Below, in pieces: positions 1 to 10,427 of a stretch of DNA of 64,000 nucleotides. Positions within the stretch are counted from its first letter, which is position 1; every line of letters begins with the position of its first letter. The position numbers and the translations under genes are program-made. The DNA is from Penium margaritaceum (taxonomy: Eukaryota; Streptophyta; Zygnematophyceae; Desmidiales; Peniaceae): positions 1-64,000 of the forward strand of contig SZWC01003890.1 in assembly GCA_023375785.1 (NCBI GenBank), read 5' to 3'. The notes beneath the pieces were generated by a model that was not told the DNA's origin, did no database searches, and was given only the letters and a program-made list of their open reading frames with translations.

Positions 1-58
<58 letters not shown>
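1..58. repeat. (GA)n microsatellite
   Basis: An almost pure GA dinucleotide run opens the window, with one interruption near base 12. The next 60 bases stay purine-rich (gagg, gagagg), so the tract probably continues to the left of the window. It carries no coding sense. GA tracts of this type are common in plant intergenic DNA. Confidence 0.95.
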
Positions 59-62
<4 letters not shown>

Positions 63-261
63 CAGTGAGGAAGAGATGTATGATGAGAGGGAGCAAGAGT
101 GAGAGGGAGAGAGAAGTGTACAGAAATGAAGAGGGATAAATACATGGGCCAAATAGCTCAGATACTCATAAAACGCAAAGTGTGACTCTCATTCGCCCAA
201 CACAAGTTAGAAAAAACTCAGAAGCCAAGTAAAAAATCATGCATGCTCGTGGCATGTGTCG

Positions 262-590
262 ACGGGCAAGAAAGAACAGAAAAACCGCATGGGGTCATCA
301 CTCCCATGCGAGAATCGCGAGGGAGTGATGATCGGTTTGTTTTGTTGCTTTTTTTGGTTTACATGCGAACCCCCCAATTTGATTTAGGGTTTTATGTTTG
401 GCGCAAGCTCGGCCCGTGTCAAACATGCACAACCCTAAATCAAGCTGGGGGATTTGCGTCTTAGGAAAAAGGAAAAGCAAAGCGGTCATCGCTCCCTCGC
501 GATCGGGGGTCGCCGCATGCCATGCGTCGTGAGCGCATGGCATGCGGCCTCACCATGTATTCTTATCTGTTTTCTTTGCTACGGGCGTGG
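262..590. repeat. Imperfect long inverted repeat (fold-back or MITE-like)
   Basis: The two halves are reverse complements at moderate identity around a centre near 415. The left arm carries atcgcgagggagtgatga, a T-rich run, and a block ending in gatttagggtttt. The right arm carries these in reverse: aaccctaaatcaag, an A-rich run, and tcatcgctccctcgcgat. The left arm also holds its own perfect 10-bp hairpin (296-305 with 321-330). Open frames on the two strands look alike only because of this symmetry, so they are not genes. I found no clear target duplication, so the element class is open (fold-back transposon or palindromic MITE). A related piece lies near 47740. Confidence 0.7.
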
Positions 591-860
591 TGGTAGCGGC
601 ACCCGATGGGTAGTTAGGTTGTTTTTCGCAGGATGACGGGCAAATCAGTCTTATACTTCTACTATTCAAGTATCTTGTATAGTAACCCTATGTATACTCT
701 GAGAGGGAAAGAGAGAGTAGAAAAGATGAATCCAAAACATGAGATCACACTATTTGTATGCACTCATTGTAGAGTGCATGGTGTCAGTGCATGGTGTCGA
801 GATGCGCAAGTGGAGTACACTAGTAAGCGAGTGTGTGATTTCCCTACCATTAGGCATGTG
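591..860. other. Unannotated spacer
   Basis: No gene or recognisable element is visible. The stretch contains an A/G-rich segment (697-725) and a short direct repeat of gtgcatggtgtc near 776-800. It ends directly against the LTR of LARD-1, whose candidate target duplication (tgtg) is the last four bases. Confidence 0.5.
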
Positions 861-1492
861 TGAGAAAATTCCTAGAACCTTCCTAACCACTTGCTACTTA
901 ATTAAGCATCAGCGCTCAGTCAGTGTCTGACCACAATCACAAGTCATGCACAAAACTGTGGGCAGGGACACGTACACAGTGTCAGGAAGCTCAAATTAAA
1001 TACAATTGCTGAGAGAGTGAACAAATGATAGGTCCACAGCATGAATACCTGCCACGGCGCACGACGGGTGTCACACGCGGCAGTGCAAGGTTTGTCCCAA
1101 AACCGGCCTTAAACCACTGTTTTGGCTGTAACTCTGCGCAGATAAATCAGAACGCTACGTCTGGACCTAAACGTCTAGGATCTCAGGCCGGACGCAATGA
1201 ATGGTCACATGCATGTATCGTGCATCGAACGGTGGACTCACAATGCAAAAACATGCAAATCGGGCCCATGGTTGGTCCACGGTTTAAATCCTACAGGTTG
1301 CACAAAAATTGCAAAAGGTCCCAGACAACACCCAGGACGCTAGGGCAGTCGTCGTCAACTCCGAGTGGCTGGTACACCACCTATCAACGCGCCTATGCCT
1401 CTTGGGTTGCTTTGGGGATCATGTCGTCACTCTCGTGTACGGGTGTTCTCCTGGCTGTCGCTCGTGACGAGTGGAAGCCACACACACCTACA
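861..1492 (-). repeat. LARD-1 3' LTR
   Basis: This is the left copy of the LARD-1 direct repeat. It begins tgagaaaa and ends cctaca, immediately followed by a pyrimidine run (ctcccctt) that is the polypurine tract on the element's strand. It aligns along its whole length with 4283-4926, sharing for example the blocks cttcctaa.cacttgctac, gacgggtgtc and gtcgctcgtgacg. Confidence 0.8.
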
Positions 1493-3325
1493 CTCCCCTT
1501 GGCTGATAGAACTGTCACCATCACGATGTTGGAGCAAAGGCAGGGAAGGATTGCTCGGGCAACCAATCAAAGCGAGCACCGATCAAGCAAATCATAGCAC
1601 GGGGTCTCCTCATGATAGTGGTGCATCCCAGGAAGTGACCGGGTCTCGAGCATGCAAGAAGTCAATCACACACCTACGTGTCAAACATTATGCAAGAGAT
1701 GAGAGAAACAAGGTTTCCTTGTGATCCTGGAAAATGTCTACGTGTGTCCCGGTCTTGACCAAACCATGCATGGATCATACATAACAAATGCAGGCAATGG
1801 GTCTCCATGTCACACCGGTAGAACTCATCACGTGCGCAAGTCTCGACCAGCATAACCTTGACCATAGCATCGTGCCACACCCCAAGAAACCTCGCTATCC
1901 TCAAAACAGAGTTAGGCCAAAGCCCACACACCAACACCGCCCCTGGGCTATAGAGGCTGACAACACAAGCAAAGCTGATGGCTGCTCCCAACACAATCCC
2001 TGAGGAGGGAGCACGGCTCCTCCATAGCCACATATCCCTGTACAACAATAGTCATGGTGATGATGATGCTGGTGGGATGTGCTCGTAGAGAGCCTCATCC
2101 CGAAGTGGCGTCATCGTTGTCATCGCCGTCGTTGTCGTTGTCGTTGCTGACGTATTTGTCACTGCTATCATCATCTGCTAATGTGACTGGTGCAGCACTA
2201 AGGGCCTCCTGAACAACAATGGCCTGTTGTATGGCCTCCAACTGTTGAGGTACACATCGCCTTGTATCCTCCATAGCGTCGAGGCGTATGTGGAGCTCGA
2301 CGAGCTGTGATGTGGCAGGCAACCAGCTTGCTGTATCTGCGACATGTAGGCAGTCAGACGCGGAACGAACCTGACAATGGACCTCGATCATGTGCACGTT
2401 GGTACGAGCCACATCCTCCTACAGCATCGTGGTCTCATCCCGTAGGAAGGAGTGGATTTGCGTCTGCTCGTCGCACTAGTCGACGTTGTGTACGTTTGTC
2501 GTTGACTCAAGTGCTGCCTGGCCACGAGTTGCTAGCAGGGCGTGGGTGCAAGGCAATGAGTTGTCGCGTAAGTCGTCTGGGACTGTAGGTGCGGGTGCTA
2601 CGAAGGCACCTGCTGCTCATGACACACTTGACACTCGACCGTCAGCTGTTGGTCGAACGTCGGCATGTGTAGGTACATCTGCATGTGTGACGTCATCGCG
2701 GTTATCAAAGGTGCGGTCGGTGCCGTGGTGCTCCTCACGACCCCTGGTGTGCAACCCATTCTCCAGTTGCTGCTCGAAGTCCGCCTGTCCCGGACGCGCA
2801 TCCTGTAGAGACCACTCAGCTTCCTCCTGATGCCTGTGTACATTCTCCACTCACTCCATGACAACCTGTTGTGTTAAAACATCCACGGTGTAACAACGGC
2901 TGCTGGCCTACCGGAGCTCGGCCACGAGAATCTGCACGTGCACCTCCAGTCCAACCACGGTTGCCTCTTGATAGTCCATCGCGGAGCTCAGGCGCTCGGT
3001 GTAGGTGCTCGTCGTAGCTGTGTTGTTCGCTGGAAGTGTTATGGTGTCAACAACAGTGGTCAAAGAAGCCATGAGATGGAGGTCTGCTGCTTGCTCTGCG
3101 TCCTCCACCGTGGCTGTTGCAAGCTCATGAGGTGCTGCTGACGTATCGCACGCACGAATGTCTGCCGTTGTATAGGGGTCATCTTGTGCTCCTGCTATAG
3201 CTGTTACAAATACTACAGGACTAAGGCAGCAGATGGAGGCGTAGGACAGACTCAGTTGGTGCACCATCTAGAGGGGACAAATGCTCCCGCTATGGTGGAG
3301 GACTGTTCGTTCAGAGTCCGTCCTA

Positions 3326-3360
3326 CGGAGGCGTAGGACAGACTCTGTCCTACGCCTCCG
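3326..3360. repeat. Perfect 16-bp hairpin
   Basis: CGGAGGCGTAGGACAG is followed by a 3-base loop and then its exact reverse complement. The same core (ggaggcgtaggacag) occurs once more just to the left near 3234, so the motif is present three times in about 130 bp. It lies inside LARD-1 and marks the edge of the triplet-rich tract. Confidence 0.9.
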
Positions 3361-3369
3361 TCTGCTGCC

Positions 3370-4135
3370 TCAGTCCTTTATAGTGCAAGCAAGCAGCAAC
3401 GGTGGCTACTGCCGCTGCGGCTGTCACTGCTATGCGAGCTGCTCCTTTTGCTGCTACAGGTCTGAGCAGCTACAGCCACGCACTGTAGCTGCCCACTGCT
3501 GTCGCAGCTGTTGCTGCTGTTGTCGTGCGGTGCTACTACGACTGCTCGCTGTCACCCTTGCTGCTGCTGATGCTACAATTGTTGCTTTTGCTACTACTAC
3601 AACTATTGCTTTAGATATTGCTCATAGCCACTACTCCTAGAGCTCGTAGTTCCCACCATCACTACTGCTTGCTTTCGCCTGTAGCTCCTACTCGCAGTTG
3701 CTTGCTGCACCTGCCATTCGTTGTTGCTGCTGTTGCCACCTGTTACAGCTGCTACCTACCTTTGCTACTGCTAGCGGCTGCTAGCTATTGCTAGCGGCTG
3801 CTGCTGCTGCTAGCGGCTGCTATCTGTTGCTAGTGACTGCTACTATTACTACTACTATTGAGTGTGACTACGGCGTCTGATGTTGCTACTACTGTTGAGT
3901 GGGGCTGTGGTGACTCCTGCTTGTTGCTTTTACTAGCTACTCGCTGCTGGCAGCTCGACGCTTGCCGCTCGCTGCTCGATGCTTTCCATTGTTGCTGTTG
4001 CCTTCTACCGTCTTCTATAGCTATCTCCTGCATTTGATGCTGCCAGTTCCAACATCTGCAGTTGCTGGCAGGTGCCGCATGCTCTACTTGCCGCTTGCTA
4101 TTGCTGTTGCTAGCGGCTGTTGCTGCTGCACTTTC
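3370..4135. repeat. Triplet-rich low-complexity tract (CTG/TTG/CTA)
   Basis: About 770 bp made largely of CTG, TTG, CTA and CGG-type triplets, including gctgctgctgctgct and repeated ctagcggctgct units near 3775-3840 and 4105-4130. On the LARD-1 strand it reads as CAG/CAA/TAG triplets downstream of the primer-binding site. Long reading frames in it, such as a Cys-rich plus-strand frame at 3281-3640, follow from the triplet composition and are not convincing genes. Confidence 0.8.
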
Positions 4136-4270
4136 TCAAGCTAAAGGCGGATGACGTCGGTCCTAGGCGGTTGACGTCGACAAGTCGCAATGATTTAGGT
4201 GTAGTGGTGACGCTCACTGCTGCTCCTCTCGTGCATCTTTGCTTCGTAGCTCATCGCGAACTCTCTCGGT

Positions 4271-4282
4271 GCTCTGATACCA
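4271..4282 (-). other. LARD-1 primer-binding site
   Basis: On the minus strand this reads TGGTATCAGAGC, all 12 bases complementary to the 3' acceptor end of plant initiator tRNA-Met. It touches the 5' LTR without a spacer. This is the common primer site of plant LTR elements and differs from the anticodon-arm site of the copia copies in this window. Confidence 0.9.
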
Positions 4283-4926
4283 TGAGAAACTTCTAAGAAC
4301 CTTCCTAAGCACTTGCTACTTAACTAAGCGTCAGCGCTCATCAGTGTGTGACGATAGTCACATGTCATGCATGAAACTAAAAAGGTCTAGGTAGGGACAC
4401 GTACAAAGTTTAAGGAAGCTCAAATTGAATACAATTGAAGGGAGAGTTAACAAATGATTGGTCATAGCAAAAATACCCGACGCGGTGCATGACGGGTGTC
4501 GCAGGCGGCAGTGCAAGGTCTCCTAAAACCGGCCCAGAAACACTGTTTTGGCTGTAACTTTGCGTAGACAAACCAAAATGCTACGCTGTCTGAACCTAAA
4601 CGTGTAGGATCTCAGGCTCAACACTATGACTAGTGACATTAATGCATCTGGCATTGAACGGAGGACACAAAATGTAAAAACATGCAAATCGAGCCCATGG
4701 ATGGTCCACTAATAAAATCATACACGCTGCAGAAAAAGTGTAGGAGGTTCCAGATAGCACGCAGGACGCTGGGGTTGTGGTCGGTCAGCTTCGAGTGGGT
4801 GGTCCACCACCTGTCGACACGCCAGTACCTCTGGGGTCCGCGTTGGGGATCATGTCATTAGTCTCCTGTACCGCTGCTCTTCCAGCCGTCGCTCGTGACG
4901 GGTGGAAGCCGCACACACCAATAACA
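4283..4926 (-). repeat. LARD-1 5' LTR
   Basis: This is the right copy of the LARD-1 direct repeat. It begins tgagaaac directly next to the primer-binding site and ends aataaca. Its right edge abuts a second pyrimidine run (4931-4940) that belongs to the neighbouring gypsy copy Gyp-A, so LARD-1 sits at the internal/LTR border of that older element. Confidence 0.8.
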
Positions 4927-5250
4927 TGTGCCCCCTTTTGGTCGCGACTGCTCGACGTGCATACAGATGTGGCCTGGTGACGGCGGTCATAGCCGTTGAT
5001 GAAATGATCGACGTCTCGGAGGCTGTCGTAGGGTTCCCAGTTGTTATGCGCGACGTTGTAGCCATGCCACTTGAAAAGATGTTTTGTTGTTTTTTTTGTG
5101 TGGACGATGGCCGAGGATTTCCTCCACGACGTATTTGGTATCCTTGTCTACTTCTAAAGGAGGAGGGGAGGGACATCCTTTCCAAGGAAGTTCTCTCCGA
5201 GATCTCAGTAGTGCTTAGGTCTAACAACATGGAGGACAAAATGAACATGC
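4927..5250 (-). pseudogene. Gyp-A 3' end: polypurine region and integrase C-terminal part
   Basis: The stretch aligns with the 3' internal region of Gyp-B (25215-25560) and Gyp-D (63625-63960). They share the pyrimidine-rich start, a gtagccatgccacttg-like block, a Gly/Pro-rich stretch and gtagtgctt near the right edge. It stops at the copy of catgc that is the target duplication of Cop-A1, and the same gypsy sequence resumes at 11128. It is a fossil fragment with no intact frame. Confidence 0.7.
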
Positions 5251-5514
5251 TGTTAGCCTGAGGGTGAGTGTGCACCCTGGAGGGTCCCTAGCAGTGTCTG
5301 GTTCACACCACCAACTGTTTTTGGAGAGACTGAGACTGTGGAGGCAACTGGTTTCAAGGATGGCATAAAACTGGTCAGAGAGTGAGACAATAGTTTCGGC
5401 CTCAATTGACTGGGAAGAAACACTTGGTCAAGGCTCAAAAGCAGTGGCATTTTATACCCACTGATCTAAGCTTTCCAGAACACCAAAGCATGCCAGATTT
5501 GGAGCTTCTTAGCA

Positions 5515-6007
5515 GATTCGATGGCTTCTAGAGTGGCCCTTGGTAGGCTGTCCTTTTCCCACGTAGGAAGGCATCTCTTCCTTCCTCTAGAAGCCTCTGC
5601 CCCTTCCTACATTCCTCAGCTTGCTTCTAGTAGGAGGGAAGGTATCCAGAAGACCAAGACATCTCTAGATTCCTTGTAGGACAAGTCACCCCTTCTAGAG
5701 GGTGTGCCACCTTCCTGGACCCTCACCTGGCCTTCTAGAAACTCAAGGAGGAATTCTAGANGATTCTATGGCTTCTAGAGTGGCCCTTGGTAGGCTGTCC
5801 TTTTCCCACCTAGGAAGGCATCCCTTCCTTCCTCTAGAAGCCTCTGCCCCTTCCTACATTCCTCAGCTTGCTTCTAGTAGGAGGGAAGGTATCCAGAAGA
5901 CCAAGACATCTCTAGATTCCTTGTAGGACAAGTCACCCCTTCTAGAGGGTGTGCCACCTTCCTGGACCCTCACCTGGCCTTCTAGAAACTCAAGGAGGAA
6001 TTCTAGA
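5515..6007. repeat. Tandem 246-247 bp duplication around a single n
   Basis: The bases before the n at 5761 (from cagattcgatggcttctag) are repeated almost unchanged after it. The extra length equals exactly the difference between the two Cop-A1 LTRs. An unmerged assembly overlap is more likely than a real tandem duplication, because the n sits precisely at the junction. Confidence 0.85.
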
Positions 6008-6070
6008 ATTTGAGCTAGTTTCCTGGCATCTATTTTTCACCTCCCTTGAGGCAGGGCAGAAATTGATCTT

Positions 6071-6136
6071 GTGGGACTTGAACCCGGGCTCCTGCCTCTA
6101 GAGGTGGACACCATTATTCACCAAGCAACTAAGGCT
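6071..6136 (-). ncRNA. tRNA-like module in LTR (Cop-A1, 3' copy)
   Basis: On the minus strand this stretch has a tRNA-like layout: an A-box-like ttagttgcttgg, a short central stem region around ctctaga, and a textbook B box gggttcaagtccc (6073-6085) set in a T-arm-like context (cccgggttcaagtcccac). Spacing between boxes is within the usual tRNA range. It is probably a tRNA-derived relic or SINE head built into the LTR, not a working tRNA gene, since the acceptor stem is not convincing. Confidence 0.5.
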
Positions 6137-6248
6137 TGTCTTTTTGGTGTTCCTTTTTGGAGTCACTCCTGCCATGGTGAGGAGCATCTCTCCAACAATC
6201 TCCCCCTTGCACATCACCCATGGCAGTTTTTCATGCTTAACCTGCAAC

Positions 6249-9200
6249 TCAAGCGGCTTGAGAAAGCCCAAGCTCCATGCAAGTAGGAGCATGCCTGTCC
6301 TTGGGTTGCGACTTTGTCATGGCATCAGCAAGAATGTGCTTTGTGCTGCAGTGCACAAGCACCACATCACCCTTTTCAACGAGGTCTCGTGCAAAGTGAT
6401 GCCGGATCTCTATGTACTTGGTCGTTCGGTGTAGCACAGGGTTCTTGGTCAGGCTGATGGCACTCATGTTGTCAACGTTGAGTGCCGTCGGCGGCATCCC
6501 AATCTCCTTGAGTAATCGCCGCAGCCATAGCGCCTCCTTTGCGGCTTCCGTGAGCGCAATATACTCCGCCTCAATGCTGGATAGCACCACACAGTTTTGC
6601 TTCTGGCTTGCCCAAGACACCGCTGCACCACCAAGCACAAAAACATAGCCTGGTGTTGACTTGCGGTCATCAACATCACCTGCCTAGTCAGCATCAGAGT
6701 AGCCAACCAACTCAAGGGAGTTAGTCCAGGCTCCTCCTCTAAACACAAGTAGCGACTGTGTTGTCCCCTTCAAGTAGCGGAGGATTCTCTTGACCACTTG
6801 CCAATGTAGCGGCCCCGGATCAGCAACATAGCGGCTCACTTGTCCCTCAGCAAAGGCAAGATCAGGTTGCGTTGCCACCATGGCATACATTGTGCTGCCA
6901 ACTGCGGACTGGTACGGTACTCCAGCCATCTCCTCTTTTTTGTCCTCCGTGCTCGGGCCCATGCTCGAGCTCAGCTTACATGTCGTTATCTTAGGCGTGC
7001 CAATGGGGCTATACTCCTCCATGTTGTAGCGGCGGAGCACCTCCTGCACATGTTTTTCTTGCCCCATCTCCAGCGTGCGTACTTTGCGGTACCTCTTGAT
7101 GGAAATTCCTAGGTAGTAGTCAAGCTCGCCCATGTCCGTCATCTTGAACCGGCTGCCAAGCTGTTTCTTCAGGCTCTTGAGCTCCCCCTCATCCGAAGAT
7201 ACAAGGATGAGGTCATCCACATAGAGGACGACAATTTGGTGGAGCCCCGGCTGCTTACGAACGTACACTCTATGATCCGCCTTGCAGCGCTTGAAGCCAA
7301 GCTCACCCATGAAACTGTCCATTGTGAGGTACCACATGAGCGGAGCTTGCTTCAGTCCATAGAGCACCTTGCGAAGCCAGCACACCTTCCCTTGCGGTGC
7401 ATCCACGCCCTCCGGCACCTCCATATAGACTTCCTTGTCCAGGTCACCATTAAGGAACGCATTTTATACGTCCATTTGGTGGATTTCGTAGTCGCGTGCC
7501 GCTGCCACCGAGAGGATAGTGCGGATGGTGGCAAACTTGGCCACTGGTGCGAAGGTCTCATCGTAGTGCTCCCCTTTTCTCTGGGCACACCCTTTCGCAA
7601 CCAGCCGCGCCTTGTACCGCTCCACCTTCCCCTCCTTCGTGAGCTTCTTCCGGAAGATCCACTTGGAGCCAATAATCTTCTCGCTCTTCGGTCGGTCAAC
7701 CAGCTCCCAAGTGCATTTCTCCTCGTGGGAGGCAAGCTCAGATTTTATTGCTCCCTCCCACTCAGCCCCATCCTTCCACAGCAGTGCTTCATTCACTGAT
7801 TGAGGCTCCTCTTGCGTAAAGAAGGCTTGTGCAAACCTTTTCCAGATGCCCTTGTTGGCATCGTACCGTTTTGTCCTTCTTCGCACACGGTTGCTCGTGC
7901 GAGACTCTTGAGGCGGTTGTTGTTGTTGCTGTACCCCTTTTGGCGCCATCCTCTCCAAGCGCCTGCTCCCCCTCTCTTGGAGATCTTGGAGACATTGGTC
8001 AACTCCCCGCCTCCACGTCCATCTCCAATGCTTTGGATTCCTCATCCGAATTGGCCGAAATAAATTCTGCCGCTCGCCCATCCCTTCGGCGATCCTTTTT
8101 GCCTGGTGCTCTTGTAAGGACATCACCCTCATTCACGTCCTCCGACGTCTCCCCCTCAAGGAGTGGCAACCACTCCCCCCTATTGGAGAGACCTGCCTCC
8201 TTGTCAGTCCAACGGCTTTTCTCGTCAAACGTGACGTCACGACTCTGCACAATCTACTGCCTCCTTGGGTCAAAGAGTCGGTACGCCTTGCTTCCGCTCT
8301 CGTACCCAAGGAAAATACACCGGTGGGTTCGTGGGTCCAGCTTGCTCCGCCCTTCACGTGCCTGCACCACCGCATGTGCAATGCAACCAAACGTGCAGAG
8401 GTGACCCACTGCTGGCTTCCTCCTGCTCCACACCTCTTGTGGCGTCTTCCACGCCTTGCTCTCCTTCTCCTTCAACGGCTTCGTCGGTGTAAGGTTCATA
8501 ATGTATGCTACTGTCCGTGCCGCCTCCGCCCTGTACCTTTGTTGAAGGCTGGCATCGCTCGACATTGATCGCACCATGTTAAGGATTGGGCGATTTTCTC
8601 TCTTAGTGACGCCATTCTGCTGCGAGGAGTGTGGAGTTGTTTTCTACCACTCGATACCCTTGCTCTTCATCCACCCAAGACAGCCCGCATATTCACCACT
8701 GTTGTCACTCCGGAACGCCTTCACCTTCAACTCTGTTTGCCGCTCCACATCTGCCACAAACTCTTGCATGCATGCGAGGACTTTGCTTTTCTGCTTCATG
8801 AGGTAGTGGTACAGTTTGCAGCTGTGGTCGTCGATGAAGGTGGGGACATAGCGAGCTCCACCGATGGAGCTCTCAAGTGGTCCACACACATCCGTGTGTA
8901 CCACTGCCAACGTTGTTGATGCACACGTCCCCTTTACCACAAATGGCTGCCGCGTTGATTTGCCGATGACGCATGTCTCACACACGGTCTCCTTGGTTCC
9001 ATCAAGGCCACTGATTTGGAGACCCCGCACCACCTCTCTCTTTGCCATCTCTTTCACCGTCGATGGAGAAACATGGCAAAGTCGGCGGTGCCACAGATCC
9101 ATGTCTCCTTCATCCTTCGTTGCAAGATTGATGGTGTTGGACCCCGCTCGGCTGCCAAGGATCTTCGTGCGTAGCACATACAAGTCGTCCTTTCTCTTGG

Positions 9201-10359
9201 CACGTGCAGTAACATCGCCTTTGCCCTCCTTGCGGATGACGGCCTCCTTCTTTGTGAAGAGTACCTCAAGTTCCTTGTCAGTAAGGCGGCTGAAGGAGAG
9301 TAGGTTTGCCCCAAAGTTGAGCATGTGGAGCACGTCGTGGATTGTGCTCGTGACAGGTTTGCCATCCACAATGGACTCAATGCGGACGTTACCCTCACCA
9401 GCGGCCACCTCTGTTTTGCCGTTGGCCACCGTCATGCGTCTCTCCGAGGCGCCGTAGGTGACAAATGCCGCCCTGTTTTATTGCGTGTTACGGCCTGATC
9501 CGGAGTCAATGACGGCAACTCCCGGATCCTTCAAGTATGTGGAGTTGTACGCCATAAGGGCCTGCTCGTCTTTCTTCCTGCCCCTCTGCAACCGGTCTGG
9601 CTTCTTCTTGGGGCCGTTGCGTGCATAGTGGCCCTCCTTGCCACAATTGAAGCACTCCCCCTTCTTGTCACCCTTATTGGTGCCCTGTTTGGCACCCTTC
9701 CACTTGTCGCCTCGGCCTCCACTGCGAGGATGAACTATGTAAGCTGAACTTGATGCCGCTGCACTCTCTCGACCGCCACGTCGCATCCACTCGTTGCGCA
9801 AGTACTCAGCAACCTTCGGGTACTTTAGCTCGTTGGAAGGCTAGCCACCAAGGACTGTGATCATGGGACTCCAATTGTCCGGCAAGGCCAGAAGGAGGAT
9901 CATAGCTTGCAAGTGAGAGTCAACCTCACAACCAGTGGCCACGCACTCCGCTGCGAGCGACTCAATCTTCTGCATGATATCCATGTCGTTGTCACCTTCA
10001 TTGGCTCGAAGGGTGACGAGCCGTTTGAAGATGAAGAGCTGATGGGCAACGTTGCTTGATTGGTAGATGGAGCAGAGTTTTGACCATGCGTCTGCGGCTA
10101 GGGTGCATCCTTGGATGTGCCCATGTTGTGGTGGGCATGACGCGGAAACCAGAAGCGCCAACGCCTTTTTGTTGCGCTTCTTGTATGCCTCCTTCACCTC
10201 AGCCGTTGCAGTCTCCCAGGGAGCAGTATCATCACCCTGTACAAGCTTAAGCAGTCCCTTGTCGCCGAGGAAGACCTCAAACTGCCACCTCCACAAGGGA
10301 AAGCCTCTCCCATCAAACTTAAGGACAGTTCGGTTGCTCTCTTGCTCGCTGGTTGCCAT
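6249..10359 (-). pseudogene. Cop-A1 gag-pol
   Basis: The gag part starts MATSEQESNRT and has the copia gag core (FPLWRWQFEVFL) and a CCHC-type knuckle (CFNCGKEGHYARN) near 9.65 kb. Protease follows, with VIDSGSG near 9.5 kb. Integrase shows the zinc-binding start (LWHRRLCHV), VHTDVCGPL and FRSDNSGEY. Reverse transcriptase shows the YVDDLIL box near 7.2 kb, and the RNase H part shows [10 protein letters not shown] near 6.56 kb. All domains of an autonomous copia polyprotein can be seen in order on the minus strand. The reading frame is broken in about six places, so it is a fossil gene. Confidence 0.9.
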
Positions 10360-10410
10360 GTCTTGCTATTGGAATCATGAATTCAAGCTGGCTTGGAACC
10401 CCTTAGAGGC

Positions 10411-10425
10411 GTGGGTCCATAACCC
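10411..10425 (-). other. Cop-A1 primer-binding site (anticodon-arm type)
   Basis: The minus strand reads GGGTTATGGACCCAC, 14 of 15 bases complementary to the anticodon arm of plant initiator tRNA-Met (GTGGGCCCATAACCC). It lies 2 bases inside the 5' LTR. Drosophila copia is known to prime from the 5' half of this tRNA through the same region. Confidence 0.8.
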
Positions 10426-10427
10426 TT

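Larger units (their letters stand above)
1493..4270 (-). other. LARD-1 interior, no known gene
   Basis: I do not recognise gag, protease, integrase or reverse transcriptase motifs here on either strand. Several minus-strand open stretches exist between about 2095 and 3267. One has a His-rich and Asp-rich tail and another a hydrophobic start rich in Ala and Thr, but no family can be named. The segment nearest the 5' LTR is the triplet-rich tract described separately. The likeliest reading is a non-coding or anciently coding LARD interior. Capture of host coding sequence is possible but not shown. Confidence 0.45.
861..4926 (-). mobile_element. Non-autonomous LTR retrotransposon (LARD-1)
   Basis: Two direct repeats of about 630-645 bp (861-1492 and 4283-4926) start with TG and end with CA. 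They enclose 2.8 kb without recognisable gag or pol. Just inside the right repeat, 4271-4282 reads TGGTATCAGAGC on the minus strand, which equals the complement of the 3' end of plant initiator tRNA-Met. Just inside the left repeat, 1493-1500 gives a purine run on the minus strand. Both signals fix the element on the minus strand. A short target duplication, tgtg, fits 857-860 and 4927-4930. The LTRs look only about four-fifths identical by eye, so it is old. Elements of this form (LARD/TRIM) are mobilised by proteins from other elements. Confidence 0.8.
5251..6197 (-). repeat. Cop-A1 3' LTR (with an assembly duplication)
   Basis: It matches 10428-11127 throughout. It is 247 bp longer only because 5515-5760 is repeated as 5762-6007 around a single n at 5761. 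Without that block it would be 700 bp, exactly the length of the other LTR. It ends AACA next to atctccccctt, the polypurine tract on the minus strand. Confidence 0.92.

Noticed and set aside
262-590. Telomere-like motif (tttaggg / ccctaaa) in the fold-back arms
   Set aside because: It occurs once in each arm as part of the inverted repeat. There is no tandem run, so it is not an interstitial telomere.
1025-1597. 190-codon plus-strand open frame as a gene
   Set aside because: It lies across the LARD-1 LTR, is on the strand opposite to the element, and the matching LTR at 4283-4926 does not keep the frame.
2095-3267. Minus-strand open stretches as a host gene
   Set aside because: They lie between the LTRs of one element, are short and of biased composition, and show no domain I can name. 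They are kept as unknown interior.
3281-3640. Cys-rich plus-strand open frame
   Set aside because: Its composition follows from TGC/TGT/GCT triplets in a low-complexity tract inside LARD-1. There is no signal peptide pattern or repeat spacing typical of a real Cys-rich protein.
6071-6136. Functional tRNA gene
   Set aside because: The B box is good, but the acceptor stem and anticodon loop are not convincing, and the module is locked in an LTR. It is reported as tRNA-like only.
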